From assembly GCF_005116655.2 (NCBI RefSeq), contig NZ_CP050698.1, positions 372,001 to 436,000 of the forward strand: a DNA stretch of 64,000 nt, read 5' to 3'. Numbering within the stretch: position 1 is the first letter of the stretch; the number at the start of each line of letters is the position of its first letter. The translations under genes were made by a program, and so were the position numbers. Origin of the DNA: Desulfosediminicola flagellatus. GTDB lineage: Bacteria > Desulfobacterota > Desulfobulbia > Desulfobulbales > Desulfocapsaceae. Below are positions 27,098 through 35,215 of the stretch, one piece after another. Below the pieces are notes generated by a model, which saw nothing but the letters and a program-made list of their open reading frames with translations, had not been told where the DNA came from and ran no database searches.

Positions 27098-27517
27098 TTA
27101 GAACTCTATCAGTTTAAAGCCATTCATTTTAAGTAGGGCTGCGGTGACACCAATTTTTCCTGAAATGCCGCAGGAAGGTGAACGACTTTTCAGGATGATA
27201 GTTGATATAGATCTGGCTCTGGCCAGTTTTAATACTTGCTCTGCACCTTTGATGAAATTTTGAGTGACGTCTTTTCCTGAATCAGTCATTACCCTTGCAG
27301 AGTTTGCAAGGACACCATAGCCGTCACCATCGATAAGCTTTGCTTTTTCTCTGGGAGTTGGAAGTCCTCCGAGTTGTTCCGGACAAACGGGAATCCAGGC
27401 GGATTTTTGCAGGTGCTCAATACACTGTTTATCCGGTACTATGTGTGCATCGTAACGTGTGCATAATCCCATCAGGCAGCTGCTGACCAGACAGTGTAAA
27501 GGTGGTGAAGGTAGCAT
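27098..27517 (-). CDS. DUF523 family protein
   Basis: A 139-residue protein matching DUF523: N-terminal CLVSSCLMGLCTRYDA, then IPVCPEQLGGLPTPREKAKL and KSRSPSCG. The conserved cysteines (about 9, 14, 18 and further ones near 44 and 115) suggest a metal or Fe-S site. The function of the family is unsettled; it is often fused to or near tRNA/nucleotide-handling genes. It converges with tatC with only 13 bp between the stops. Confidence 0.85.
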   Translation of the reverse strand: MLPSPPLHCLVSSCLMGLCTRYDAHIVPDKQCIEHLQKSAWIPVCPEQLGGLPTPREKAKLIDGDGYGVLANSARVMTDSGKDVTQNFIKGAEQVLKLARARSISTIILKSRSPSCGISGKIGVTAALLKMNGFKLIEF

Positions 27518-27791
27518 AGTGGTATCTGTTCAACTTTAATGAGAATTAATCATATGAATTCTACAGTGTATTTATAATAGTTCTATATTACAAATTTTTG
27601 GATTGGTTTGGCTGGATTCTGTTGTATGTGTAAAGCACTTTGCCTGTTAATTCAACTTTTCGGTGTTGTGACTGTCTTGTTTGACTGTGGATTGGCGCAT
27701 ATCCTGTTGTACATGTTTCATGAGCCTTTCTTTATAACTCTTGATGCCTCGTTTATGAGTACATCGCAGACGTGAATTATTCGTATAAGGT

Positions 27792-28121
27792 ATGAGAAGA
27801 AATCAAACACAGAAACTGACTCCACTTCAGCAGAAGTGGATTTTACGGGCAGGTATCGCTTTAGTCGTGCTGGCAGTGGTCTGGCTTTGCGCAGCGCCTC
27901 GGATTGGTTTGATTTCTATACTGAAGCAGCGCTCGGAGTTGCAGGAATTACAGGCTGAGACAGATAAGATAGAAAAGGATAAAGTGACGTTGGAAGTCGA
28001 GATTGATAAGCTGAAAAACGATTCAGGCTACCTGGAAGAGGTAGCCCGTGGTGAATTTGGCATGCTCAAGCCTCATGAAAGGGTTTATGATTTTTCTAAA
28101 CCGGATGAGGATGAAAAATAA
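27792..28121 (+). CDS. FtsB/DivIC-like septum formation initiator protein
   Basis: A 109-residue bitopic protein: a basic N-terminus, one membrane helix (about 20-36; AGIALVVLAVVWLC), then a coiled coil (about 45-75; LQELQAETDKIEKDKVTLEVEIDKL) and a final EEVARGEFGMLKPHERVY motif. That tail motif (E..AR..LGM..P.E.V.) is the signature of FtsB/DivIC. The protein would join FtsL and FtsQ in the divisome. It is not next to eno or other division genes, so the assignment rests on architecture and tail motif. Confidence 0.82.
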   Translation: MRRNQTQKLTPLQQKWILRAGIALVVLAVVWLCAAPRIGLISILKQRSELQELQAETDKIEKDKVTLEVEIDKLKNDSGYLEEVARGEFGMLKPHERVYDFSKPDEDEK

Positions 28122-28131
28122 TAATACTCTA

Positions 28132-28152
28132 GTCCGCCCGGACCAGTTTTTT
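28132..28152 (+). terminator. Weak hairpin with T-run after the FtsB-like gene
   Basis: A 5-bp GC stem (GTCCG 28132-28136 with CGGAC 28139-28143) followed by CAG and six T. Very short loop and stem, so termination would be modest. It lies between the FtsB-like gene and the convergent FmdB gene. Confidence 0.4.
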
Positions 28153-28156
28153 AGCC

Positions 28157-28372
28157 TCAGGTGAATCGTGATTTTCCTCCGCATCCACCTTGTGGCGCAG
28201 AGGGGAATACCCCACCACCACCCGCAAGTCTGTGACTGCCGGCTGAGATGGTTTTTCTTACTTTGGTGCTCTGGCATTGTGTGCATAACACATCTTTAAC
28301 TTTTTCAGCAGAAAGCACTATTTTTTCAAACACTTCCTTGCATTCCAAACACTCAAATTCGTAAATTGGCAT
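28157..28372 (-). CDS. FmdB-family zinc ribbon protein
   Basis: A 71-residue protein starting MPIYEFECLECKEVFEK, the typical FmdB beginning. Cys pairs ECLEC (8, 11) and CTQC (30, 33) form a zinc ribbon, then a Gly-rich tail (LAGGGGVF, GGCGG). FmdB was named as a putative regulator of formamide/amide degradation; most members are of unknown function. The gene is monocistronic here. Confidence 0.85.
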   Translation of the reverse strand: MPIYEFECLECKEVFEKIVLSAEKVKDVLCTQCQSTKVRKTISAGSHRLAGGGGVFPSAPQGGCGGKSRFT

Positions 28373-28610
28373 AATCTCTCTCAGTTGGCAGGGAACGTTG
28401 CGTACACTGCATAGGTACTTGATATGGTGTACTCTGTCTGCCTATTATATGTATTGCTTTAATAGGTTGCAATGGTAATTATGACATATCGTTCCCGCCT
28501 TCCTGATTGTCAAATTCTTTTCATTCAGTAACTCTCATTTCTGAAAGTGCAACGGATCGTATATCAAAATCGTTTGTCAGCAGAATGAAAAGAACCTGAT
28601 TGTATATCGG

Positions 28611-28982
28611 CTACTCCAGTAAGGAGGTGAAAATATCACAGGATCTGCAAATCGCGAGTTTGCTTTTATTGGTTGTGTCCTGTGTACATTCGCATAAGGT
28701 GCCACAGAGGAACCAGCAGAGGTGGCCTGATTGAAATTCCCACGCAGGGCACTGTTCCTTCTGGCCGCATTCTTTTTTATCCCAGCATGGAGTGAGGGTG
28801 TTATTACGTCCCCTCTGGTGGATGAGGAGGAAGTACAACTGGCGTTCGATATGTGTTGGAATAGTACGCCATCCCTGCTCATAACTGTGGATTGTCTTAA
28901 GGGACATTCCCAGAAGTCCAGAAAGCTGTTTTTGGGTTTTAGCAAGTTTTTTTCGGGATTTTCTGAATTCGTGCTTGTCCAT
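28611..28982 (-). CDS. Helix-turn-helix protein with Cys-rich tail (two-CW-like)
   Basis: A 123-residue protein. The N-terminal half is an XRE-like helix-turn-helix (KTQKQLSGLLGMSLKTIHSYEQGWRTIP, in part). The C-terminal half carries paired Cys/Trp motifs (TPCWDKKECGQKEQCPAWEF, then GHLCWFLCGTLCEC and CRSCDIF), which I read as a 'two-CW'-type metal- or Fe-S-binding module. The ATG at 28982 has an AAGGA site 8 nt upstream; a longer frame from 29075 lacks one. It may be a redox- or metal-responsive repressor. Two palindromes at 29131-29170 in its own upstream region are candidate operators. Confidence 0.72.
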   Translation of the reverse strand: MDKHEFRKSRKKLAKTQKQLSGLLGMSLKTIHSYEQGWRTIPTHIERQLYFLLIHQRGRNNTLTPCWDKKECGQKEQCPAWEFQSGHLCWFLCGTLCECTQDTTNKSKLAICRSCDIFTSLLE

Positions 28983-29334
28983 GTCATCGTCCTTGCAATG
29001 CTTTTGAATGAAGTGCCTGCCCGATGGAATCGGAAATGCAAATTCGAATGAGCAGACGTGACCATCTACAACCACATCGTGTCATACCATATTAGCATAT
29101 GCTCATTTTAAAAGCTTCAACATTTGTGGTACTTTTTGCGAAAAAGTGCGATACTACTACCATGTAGTAGGCTGGAGTCAAAGGGAAAAGTTTAGGCAAT
29201 GGAAAGAATGATGCCTGTATGGTATGTTGTCCTGAATATTACACGGGTATGACAGGCTTTTGAAAAAATCCGGTTAGCATAATGTGAATACTCAATCATC
29301 TCTTCCGTCGTTTTGACAAAAAAAGCAGATTAAT
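28983..29334. promoter_or_regulatory. Divergent intergenic region with two short palindromes
   Basis: 352 bp between the helix-turn-helix gene (-) and the glycosylase gene (+). It holds ACTTTTT-GCG-AAAAAGT at 29131-29147 and CTACTAC-CAT-GTAGTAG at 29154-29170, each a 7-bp arm with a 3-nt centre, separated by 6 bp, and an AGCATATGCT palindrome near 29093. These are suited to dimeric regulators. No coding sequence was seen. Confidence 0.45.
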
Positions 29335-30144
29335 ATGCAAGTAGCTAATATTATTCAGAACCTAAGGTCAATACTTTCATATCATACGTCTGTTGGTATT
29401 GATTCATACCCTGCTGGAGAGGATATCGATCGATTCCAGAGCGCCGAACCTGAAAAAAGAGCTGTTGAAAAAGTGTCGATTGTGACCCCGCAAGTTGGCA
29501 GGCCGCAATCCCGTTCGGTTCGTCCTGTACAGGTTAAGCCGGCAAAAGTTAAAGCTGTTGTTGATCCGCAAGTGGCTCTTGCAAATATTCGTGAGGAGGT
29601 CAGCCTATGTAGAGGTTGCTCACTCAATACCAGCCGTACAGTTGCTGCAGCTGGAGGCGGTGGCAGTAGAGCACGAATGCTTATTGTCGGGGACTGGCTG
29701 GTCACGGAACCGGGACGTCAGGTGCCTTCCGGCACAGTTTTTGGGATTGAGCAGGACAGAATGCTAGGCAAAATGCTTGATGCCATACAATTTCCGAGAG
29801 ATCAGGTCTTCGTTACAAATGTTATAAAATGTGGAGTTCCGGGATCCTGTCAACCCAAAGCTGAACATGTACGTGCATGTCTTTCTTATCTGCACAGACA
29901 GATAGCTGTACTCGAGCCGGAAATACTTCTTACGATGGGGATGATTTCAACCAGAACCCTGCTTGAGAGGCGTGAGACCTTATCAAAATTACGCGGTCGC
30001 CTGCATACGTGTAAGATTCCTGAAGGAAAGACCATCCCGTTAATTGCTACTTACCATCCTACATATCTTCTACAGAACCCGGAAATGAAGCGGGCGACCT
30101 GGTATGATTTGCAAATGCTCGCAAAACAACTTGAGAAGAAATAG
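29335..30144 (+). CDS. Divergent family-4-type uracil-DNA glycosylase
   Basis: A 269-residue protein with a long poorly conserved N-terminus (1-85), then an Fe-S UDG-like domain: CRGC (about 92-95), LIVGDWLVTEPGRQVPSGTVFG, FVTNVIKC, then HVRACLSYL and the end motif ATYHPTYLL. The usual motif 1 of this family (GEAPG..ED, about a catalytic/water-holding loop) is replaced by GDW...EPGRQ, and the classic HPS motif is HPT. The Cys positions of the Fe-S cluster appear kept. By family it removes uracil from DNA, but activity here needs testing. It stands alone. Confidence 0.75.
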   Translation: MQVANIIQNLRSILSYHTSVGIDSYPAGEDIDRFQSAEPEKRAVEKVSIVTPQVGRPQSRSVRPVQVKPAKVKAVVDPQVALANIREEVSLCRGCSLNTSRTVAAAGGGGSRARMLIVGDWLVTEPGRQVPSGTVFGIEQDRMLGKMLDAIQFPRDQVFVTNVIKCGVPGSCQPKAEHVRACLSYLHRQIAVLEPEILLTMGMISTRTLLERRETLSKLRGRLHTCKIPEGKTIPLIATYHPTYLLQNPEMKRATWYDLQMLAKQLEKK

Positions 30145-30229
30145 CCTGAGCGTAATTTTGCATACACGCTTTTGCTGAGCGATTGTACGAACCGGTTGAC
30201 TTTGACAGGCCCAAAAAATTCCCTCTGAA

Positions 30230-30616
30230 TTATCTCAAAATTATTAAACCTCGTTTACCGAGTTCGCGAAGAAAAGTCGTTACTGATTGTTCTGCTTCCT
30301 GGCGGGTGATGGTTGTCTCTAAGGCAAATTCACTAATTATCGCACTCACAGTTCGTTTACCGTCTATATATGTCCAGACCCTGCTGCCTAAACTGTCGAG
30401 TTGAAGTTTTCGTGTCATTCTTTTGGGTTGGTTTTTGTTAAAGCGCCTAAAAATTGCTAGCAGCAGTGGTTTTATTGCCAGTTGGTATTCAACAAGGATG
30501 GTTCCGGAATCATCTGCCTGCCATTCTATAGATGGTGCAATGTCAGGGATACATGCGAGGGCATCGTCACGACTGAGACCAGGTGTTTTGGGAGGTGGAG
30601 ACTTAAATAATTTCAT
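30230..30616 (-). CDS. PqqD-like protein at the end of the transport island
   Basis: A 128-residue protein whose C-terminal half (LDSLGSRVWTYIDGKRTVSAIISEFA, in part, then a helical SVTTFLRELGKRGLI end) matches the PqqD fold: a small winged-helix domain that binds leader peptides or partner proteins. The N-terminal ~60 residues are an extra region. PqqD domains usually serve RiPP-modifying enzymes, but no radical-SAM, cyclodehydratase or B2 protease gene is in this operon. Its start overlaps the upstream gene by 14 nt, so it is the last gene of the island. A role as a recognition module for the exporter or for the unknown neighbour is inference. Confidence 0.72.
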   Translation of the reverse strand: MKLFKSPPPKTPGLSRDDALACIPDIAPSIEWQADDSGTILVEYQLAIKPLLLAIFRRFNKNQPKRMTRKLQLDSLGSRVWTYIDGKRTVSAIISEFALETTITRQEAEQSVTTFLRELGKRGLIILR

Positions 30617-31556
30617 ATTGTGAACATATTTCGTGAACTGTGTCGAGTTCGAAAGGGCGAATGGACTCAGCAGTGAGAGCTAATATTCTGTTGTGTTCCT
30701 CAACGTGCCAGATTCTTCCCCATTGGAAAGGTTTGTTACGTTTCAGGCGCATGCGTAACTGTTGTATTAATGTTGGGTAACTGCATGTTTCCAATAGCAT
30801 CGGTTCATCCTGAATGACTTCTCCTGCGTCAACATCACCCTGAAGTGCTGCGAGAATACTTTTCAGCGGATGTGAGGCAAGTCTCTCAAGAGCAGGGGCT
30901 AATCTACAGATCTGCAGATTCATATTCCTATTTTGAAAGGCTAAGCGTGTAAGGCCGGGTGCGAATGTATAATCGACAAATTGAAAGCTGGATGGAACTG
31001 AGAGTTTAAAATCCTGAACAGACCATAACTGGCTCGTAGTTTCAGATTTCTGAAATGTTATGGTCAGCAGAAGGTCAATTATGCGGGAGGTTGAGACCTT
31101 ACACGCATCAAATAACCTGCATATGATAGTGGCATTGGTATTTTTACATGTCCAGAGTAGGCAGTTTAACGATGCTTCAGAATTCCAGCTCAAGCCACTG
31201 GCACCTCTTTTGGTGGCAAGAGCACTAAATTCCTTAGGCAGAGGAATTTTGCCTATAGTGTCTCTAGATGATTTGTCAGCACTTTTCCGGAGAGATTTCA
31301 CCACGTGCTCGACGGTGGCAGGACCGTCCAGTTCCCAGCGAATTTCAACAACAGGTTTGAAATCCTGCTCTATCAGAAGATGTCGTGGTGCGGAAACTAT
31401 AACATCCCACTTCGAAGGGAGAGAGAGTTGAAGACCATTCCATGCAATCTGGCGGGAGTGTGCTTCTGTTCTATTTTGAAAGTGTGATTTAGCGTGGGAC
31501 AAGATATTGCCAGTCAGGTTTTTTGAGTTCTTCGAGACGTTGCTTGTCTTGTGCAC
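30603..31556 (-). CDS. Unrecognised protein of the transport island
   Basis: A 317-residue protein without a domain I recognise. No signal peptide or membrane helix is evident. It seems to contain two similar halves: WNGLQLSLPSKWDV near 40 and VQDFKLSVPSSFQFVDYTF near 180, each followed by strands, so it may be an internal duplication of an alpha/beta unit. The GTG start overlaps the upstream gene by 68 nt and a later start is possible. It sits between a small exported protein and the PqqD-like protein, overlapping both, so translation is probably coupled. A scaffold or substrate-handling role in the island is only a guess. Confidence 0.6.
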   Translation of the reverse strand: MHKTSNVSKNSKNLTGNILSHAKSHFQNRTEAHSRQIAWNGLQLSLPSKWDVIVSAPRHLLIEQDFKPVVEIRWELDGPATVEHVVKSLRKSADKSSRDTIGKIPLPKEFSALATKRGASGLSWNSEASLNCLLWTCKNTNATIICRLFDACKVSTSRIIDLLLTITFQKSETTSQLWSVQDFKLSVPSSFQFVDYTFAPGLTRLAFQNRNMNLQICRLAPALERLASHPLKSILAALQGDVDAGEVIQDEPMLLETCSYPTLIQQLRMRLKRNKPFQWGRIWHVEEHNRILALTAESIRPFELDTVHEICSQYEII

Positions 31557-32094
31557 TTTTCATCTCTTCGCACATTTCGTTAAAACAGAAACGTTCTTCA
31601 TCGAGCATGTCTGGAAAGGAGAGTTTAACCATATTGCCAATGTTTTCATTGGGATCACGGAGGTTATGCTGGAGAGTAAGGCTTACTCTATTCTTGTCAG
31701 CATCTACGAAGTACCATTTCCATATATGAAGAATTCCAAATGAATCTCCCTTCCATTCTTGTGGATCTCCATATTTCTTCTTAAATTCTTTTAGCAGAAC
31801 ATGGAAATACTTTTTATCAGAATTTTCATATTTGAATCGTATTTTAAGAATCTTATTGGTGTATTTGCAGATCCCGTAGCTGATAATCCCTTTTCTAAAA
31901 CCACGCCAGTCTGTAATGACCATCTCTTTTAAATAGTTTGTATCCATGGCGTCAGGATACTCACTGATATCCGAACCAAGGCTGAACCCGCCGACCTCAT
32001 GTGGAACGTTGTTCGAGGCGGAAACTTCACTATGCATGTTGCTGATCAAAAAGGTAATGACGAAGATATAAGAAAAAAATTTAGCTGGTCGCAT
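31489..32094 (-). CDS. Small exported protein of the transport island
   Basis: A 201-residue protein with an N-terminal signal peptide (FFSYIFVITFLISNMHSEVSA, given in part) and a polar mature part containing GGFSLGSDISEYPD, which recalls the start of small periplasmic proteins that track protein-protein interfaces. A charged C-terminus ends EELKKPDWQYLVPR. No family was recognised. It lies within the island after the cyclic-nucleotide-binding-like gene (36-nt gap) and overlaps the next gene. A periplasmic accessory or substrate role is possible. Confidence 0.6.
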   Translation of the reverse strand: MRPAKFFSYIFVITFLISNMHSEVSASNNVPHEVGGFSLGSDISEYPDAMDTNYLKEMVITDWRGFRKGIISYGICKYTNKILKIRFKYENSDKKYFHVLLKEFKKKYGDPQEWKGDSFGILHIWKWYFVDADKNRVSLTLQHNLRDPNENIGNMVKLSFPDMLDEERFCFNEMCEEMKSAQDKQRLEELKKPDWQYLVPR

Positions 32095-32130
32095 ATGATG
32101 TAATTGTCCCAGGAATATAATCCTTAAAAA

Positions 32131-32661
32131 CTAAATAATGAACGGTTGGCTCCCAATTTCTGTATTTACACCGGAATCAATGAGCTTGTCGAGCAGATAG
32201 GCTGTCTGATGCTCAAATCGCGAAATACGCAGCTGAACAATTTTCTCTGTAATTCTCTCACGTCTATCAGGGTATTTTTCCAGTATCTTCTGGAAACTTT
32301 CACGATCAGTAATGATGAGCTCGGTTTCCTCAAGTGCTTTGACTGAGAAGAACCATTCGAAACGGGCGAGTAGAGCAAGTTCACCAAAAAAAGCGTTGTC
32401 TGCCAAGTGCTGAAGAACTACATGCTGCCCTTTATGCATCGCAGTAACTTCAACTTTCCCTCGAATTAAAAAAAAGCAACTATCAGCTTTATACCCTTGC
32501 TGAAGAATCATTTCTCCGGGTTGATACACCCTGTGTTTAGCGAAATAAGCAAAGAGCTTGATGACTTCAGCAGGTGCGCTTGAAAAGACTTCCATACGTC
32601 GCAGTATATCAAAATCTTCGGATATTCTGCAGTTACAGTCAGTTACTGTGGACAAGCTCAT
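32131..32661 (-). CDS. Cyclic-nucleotide-binding-domain-like regulatory protein
   Basis: A 176-residue protein with one cNMP-binding fold: YQPGEMILQQGYKADSCFFLIRG (in part), the hinge FFGELALLARFEWFFSVKALEET and a C-terminal helix. The phosphate-binding cassette FGELALL is followed by ARFEWFFS where ligand-binding members have R-A/T-A, so a nucleotide ligand is doubtful. No DNA-binding helix-turn-helix is present. Its start overlaps the end of the ABC exporter gene by 23 nt, so it is coupled to the exporter and may regulate it. Confidence 0.8.
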   Translation of the reverse strand: MSLSTVTDCNCRISEDFDILRRMEVFSSAPAEVIKLFAYFAKHRVYQPGEMILQQGYKADSCFFLIRGKVEVTAMHKGQHVVLQHLADNAFFGELALLARFEWFFSVKALEETELIITDRESFQKILEKYPDRRERITEKIVQLRISRFEHQTAYLLDKLIDSGVNTEIGSQPFII

Positions 32662-35212
32662 ACAGACTCCCCTGCTGATTCATTAATTCGGTATATTCGC
32701 CGGATTCTACAACTTTTCCAGCTTTCATCACTAAAATATGGTCATATCCCGCGATCATGTCAAGACGATGGACGACTGCCACGACTGTGGTAGTACCCTT
32801 AAGATGCTTTTCGATATAGTTCTGAATTTGGGCTTGAGATCGGTTATCAAGGCTGGCCGTAGCTTCATCAAGAATAAGGATGGGAGATCTTTTCAGCAGT
32901 GCCCGGGCGATGGCAATTTTCTGCTTTTGACCGCCTGAGAGCCTGTCACCTTTACTTCCCACATGAAAATCGAGGCCAATCTCAGAAACTTCGACGAGCA
33001 GGCCCTGTTCATCGAATTGGCGCAGGGCAAGTGGAGCAAGGGTTGACTGCACCACTTCCTTTTCAATTACAGTACCAAAGATGATATTGTCAAGCAGTGT
33101 ATGAGAGTAAAGGTATTGGCTGGTACAGAATGGCGTGAAGAAGATTTTATGCTGTTCGGGGGCTACCTGAGCCATATCGTAAATTGTACGTTGGAGAACA
33201 CCATTTCGGCATTGCTCAAGATCAATTCCCAGCACATTTTGCAGAAAGGTGTGTCTGAGTCCAAGAATTCTATCTTTAAGTGTTTTGGAGATAGTGTAAA
33301 TTTTATGCTTTCCAGGAGTAAACTGCAGGGCAAGGGATAGCAGTTGATCTTTATCCTTGCGGGTAAAATCTACGAGACCTTTCTTCTGAGACTTTTTTAT
33401 CAGGAGCGCATAGTTATCCAGCTGATGCGGTTCCATGGGACTGCCCTGAAAGAAAAACTCGTCGTTTTGAAAACTGCCAAGAAAGCTAATGGTTGTGCTG
33501 GCGATGGCAAGTCCCAGTTCACACAACTCGTCTTCAATCTCCTGAGCTGTCAAAAAATCTCTGAAAGCGTGGTTGTCAAGTAGCTTCCCCACCTGCGGGC
33601 TGCCGGGATAGCTACTGAAGGTGAGGTTAATGCCGAGATTGGAATGTTCGAGAAAATCATTTGAATCGTAAAACTCAACAACATGAGTGAATTGCTCTCG
33701 TAATTGTTCCAGCACTATTTCTCTCATTCGCAGGAATTTATCAACAAGTGGATAAGCGTGTTTAGGGGGGATTACTGTTTTTAGGCCCCAGCGAATGACA
33801 TCTTCTGACAGACCCACATTATTGATCATCTCGATAATATCGTCTCTTTCGGGAATATTATCGAGTTGTCCTGAGATGTGTAGTGCGTTGCAGGAGTAGA
33901 GAAGATTTTCCCGAACAGTCCCAGTGAAAATAAAGGGATGCTGGGCCACAAAGCTGATATTTTTTGATACATCAGCTTTGGTAAGGTCACTAATTTTATG
34001 CTGGTCAATGGACAGTAGTCCGTCTGTATAGCTGTATAGCTGTCCAAGCAACAGGCTGAGTGTGCTTTTGCCAGATCCGGAATAGCCAACAAGGGCGAGA
34101 TGATTTCCTGCCTTGAGCTTAAAGGTGATATCATCAAGAATCCGTACGCTGCCATTAATAGAATATCCTACATCTTGTGCTTCTATCTCTCCTTTAAGAG
34201 TCAGTACTGATCGATCGGGTGCTTTAAGGAGGTATTCCGGTTCCAGATCAAATGAATCCATGATCTGCTTATAACGTACCTGGGCGTCCTGAAATCCTTG
34301 GTAATATTCTATGACCTCTTTCCAGGGGTCGTATACTTTTTCGTATGCAGAGAGAAAAGCTACCAAAGCACCAATAGTAAATTCACCTTTGATTGCCATG
34401 AACCCTCCTAGCAGGAAAAGTAAAAAGGGACCAAGGCTCTGGAACAGGTTGTTACTGAATTTAATACCGTATTTGAGGATGGCGAGCTTGCGCATGATAA
34501 CATAGAGGCGCGAAATGAGACGGTCGAGTTTGCTGCGTTCGAGATCATAGGAGGCATTGCCCTGGACTTCATGAATCCCGGAACTTGCTTCGTTAACCAG
34601 ATTTGCCATGGCCCGCGTTGTGGTGACGCGCGTTCTGTTCACATGGTTATAGCGACGTTGAAGGAACGGAATGACTATGAGCTCAAATGGATAGACAGCT
34701 ATACTGATCAGTCCAAGCAGTGGATTGAGATAAATCATATATCCGGCAAAAACGACAAAAGTAAGCACGGAAGTTATCGGAACAGCCAGTGCTCCCCCAA
34801 GAAAGGTACCGATGGCATTCAATTCGGAGGTCACTGCTGAAATGATGGTGCCTGCTTGAGTTCTATGGAAAAAAGGCAGCGGCAACTGGAGAATATGGTT
34901 GTATAGCTCCCGACGTAACTCCATTAGAATTTTCTGGCCGATTATTGCCTGAAATGAATTAATAAAATATTTCATCAGACTTGCGATAATCACTGCCCCT
35001 ATGTAGAGACCGCAATAGAGGTAAAGTAACTCAAGCTGTTTCAGGCTGATCGCTTCATTGATGATTTTACGTTGCATTTCCAGCGGGAAAACTCTGAAAA
35101 AGAGGCTTAGCACAATTACTAACAACAGTAACATCTGTAGCCCTCTGAATCGGTTAATAATCCAGTAAAACAGAGGGCGTTTTGTCAGAAGTTTATGTTC
35201 AGGTTTATCCAT
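32639..35212 (-). CDS. ABC exporter with a large insertion in the nucleotide-binding domain
   Basis: An 857-residue fused permease/ATPase. The permease half (about 15-310) is a type I exporter (LPFFHRTQAGTIISAVTSEL pattern). The ATPase has Walker A GYSGSGKST (376-384), Q-loop Q424, a first RENLLYS segment (434-440), signature LSGGQ (758-762), Walker B ILILDEA (778-784) and H-loop H815. Between about 441 and 700 is an insertion of some 260 residues, after which a second SHTLLDNIIFG segment resumes the family sequence. The usual spacing between Q-loop and signature is about 60-70 residues. Substrate unknown. It lies 3 nt after one polytopic membrane gene and overlaps the cNMP-like gene. Confidence 0.88.
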   Translation of the reverse strand: MDKPEHKLLTKRPLFYWIINRFRGLQMLLLLVIVLSLFFRVFPLEMQRKIINEAISLKQLELLYLYCGLYIGAVIIASLMKYFINSFQAIIGQKILMELRRELYNHILQLPLPFFHRTQAGTIISAVTSELNAIGTFLGGALAVPITSVLTFVVFAGYMIYLNPLLGLISIAVYPFELIVIPFLQRRYNHVNRTRVTTTRAMANLVNEASSGIHEVQGNASYDLERSKLDRLISRLYVIMRKLAILKYGIKFSNNLFQSLGPFLLFLLGGFMAIKGEFTIGALVAFLSAYEKVYDPWKEVIEYYQGFQDAQVRYKQIMDSFDLEPEYLLKAPDRSVLTLKGEIEAQDVGYSINGSVRILDDITFKLKAGNHLALVGYSGSGKSTLSLLLGQLYSYTDGLLSIDQHKISDLTKADVSKNISFVAQHPFIFTGTVRENLLYSCNALHISGQLDNIPERDDIIEMINNVGLSEDVIRWGLKTVIPPKHAYPLVDKFLRMREIVLEQLREQFTHVVEFYDSNDFLEHSNLGINLTFSSYPGSPQVGKLLDNHAFRDFLTAQEIEDELCELGLAIASTTISFLGSFQNDEFFFQGSPMEPHQLDNYALLIKKSQKKGLVDFTRKDKDQLLSLALQFTPGKHKIYTISKTLKDRILGLRHTFLQNVLGIDLEQCRNGVLQRTIYDMAQVAPEQHKIFFTPFCTSQYLYSHTLLDNIIFGTVIEKEVVQSTLAPLALRQFDEQGLLVEVSEIGLDFHVGSKGDRLSGGQKQKIAIARALLKRSPILILDEATASLDNRSQAQIQNYIEKHLKGTTTVVAVVHRLDMIAGYDHILVMKAGKVVESGEYTELMNQQGSLYELVHSN

Positions 35213-35215
35213 AAA

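Noticed and set aside
28577-29065. A 162-codon minus-strand open frame overlapping the helix-turn-helix gene
   Set aside because: It is in another frame, of low-complexity composition, and has no ribosome site; the helix-turn-helix frame is clearly the real one.
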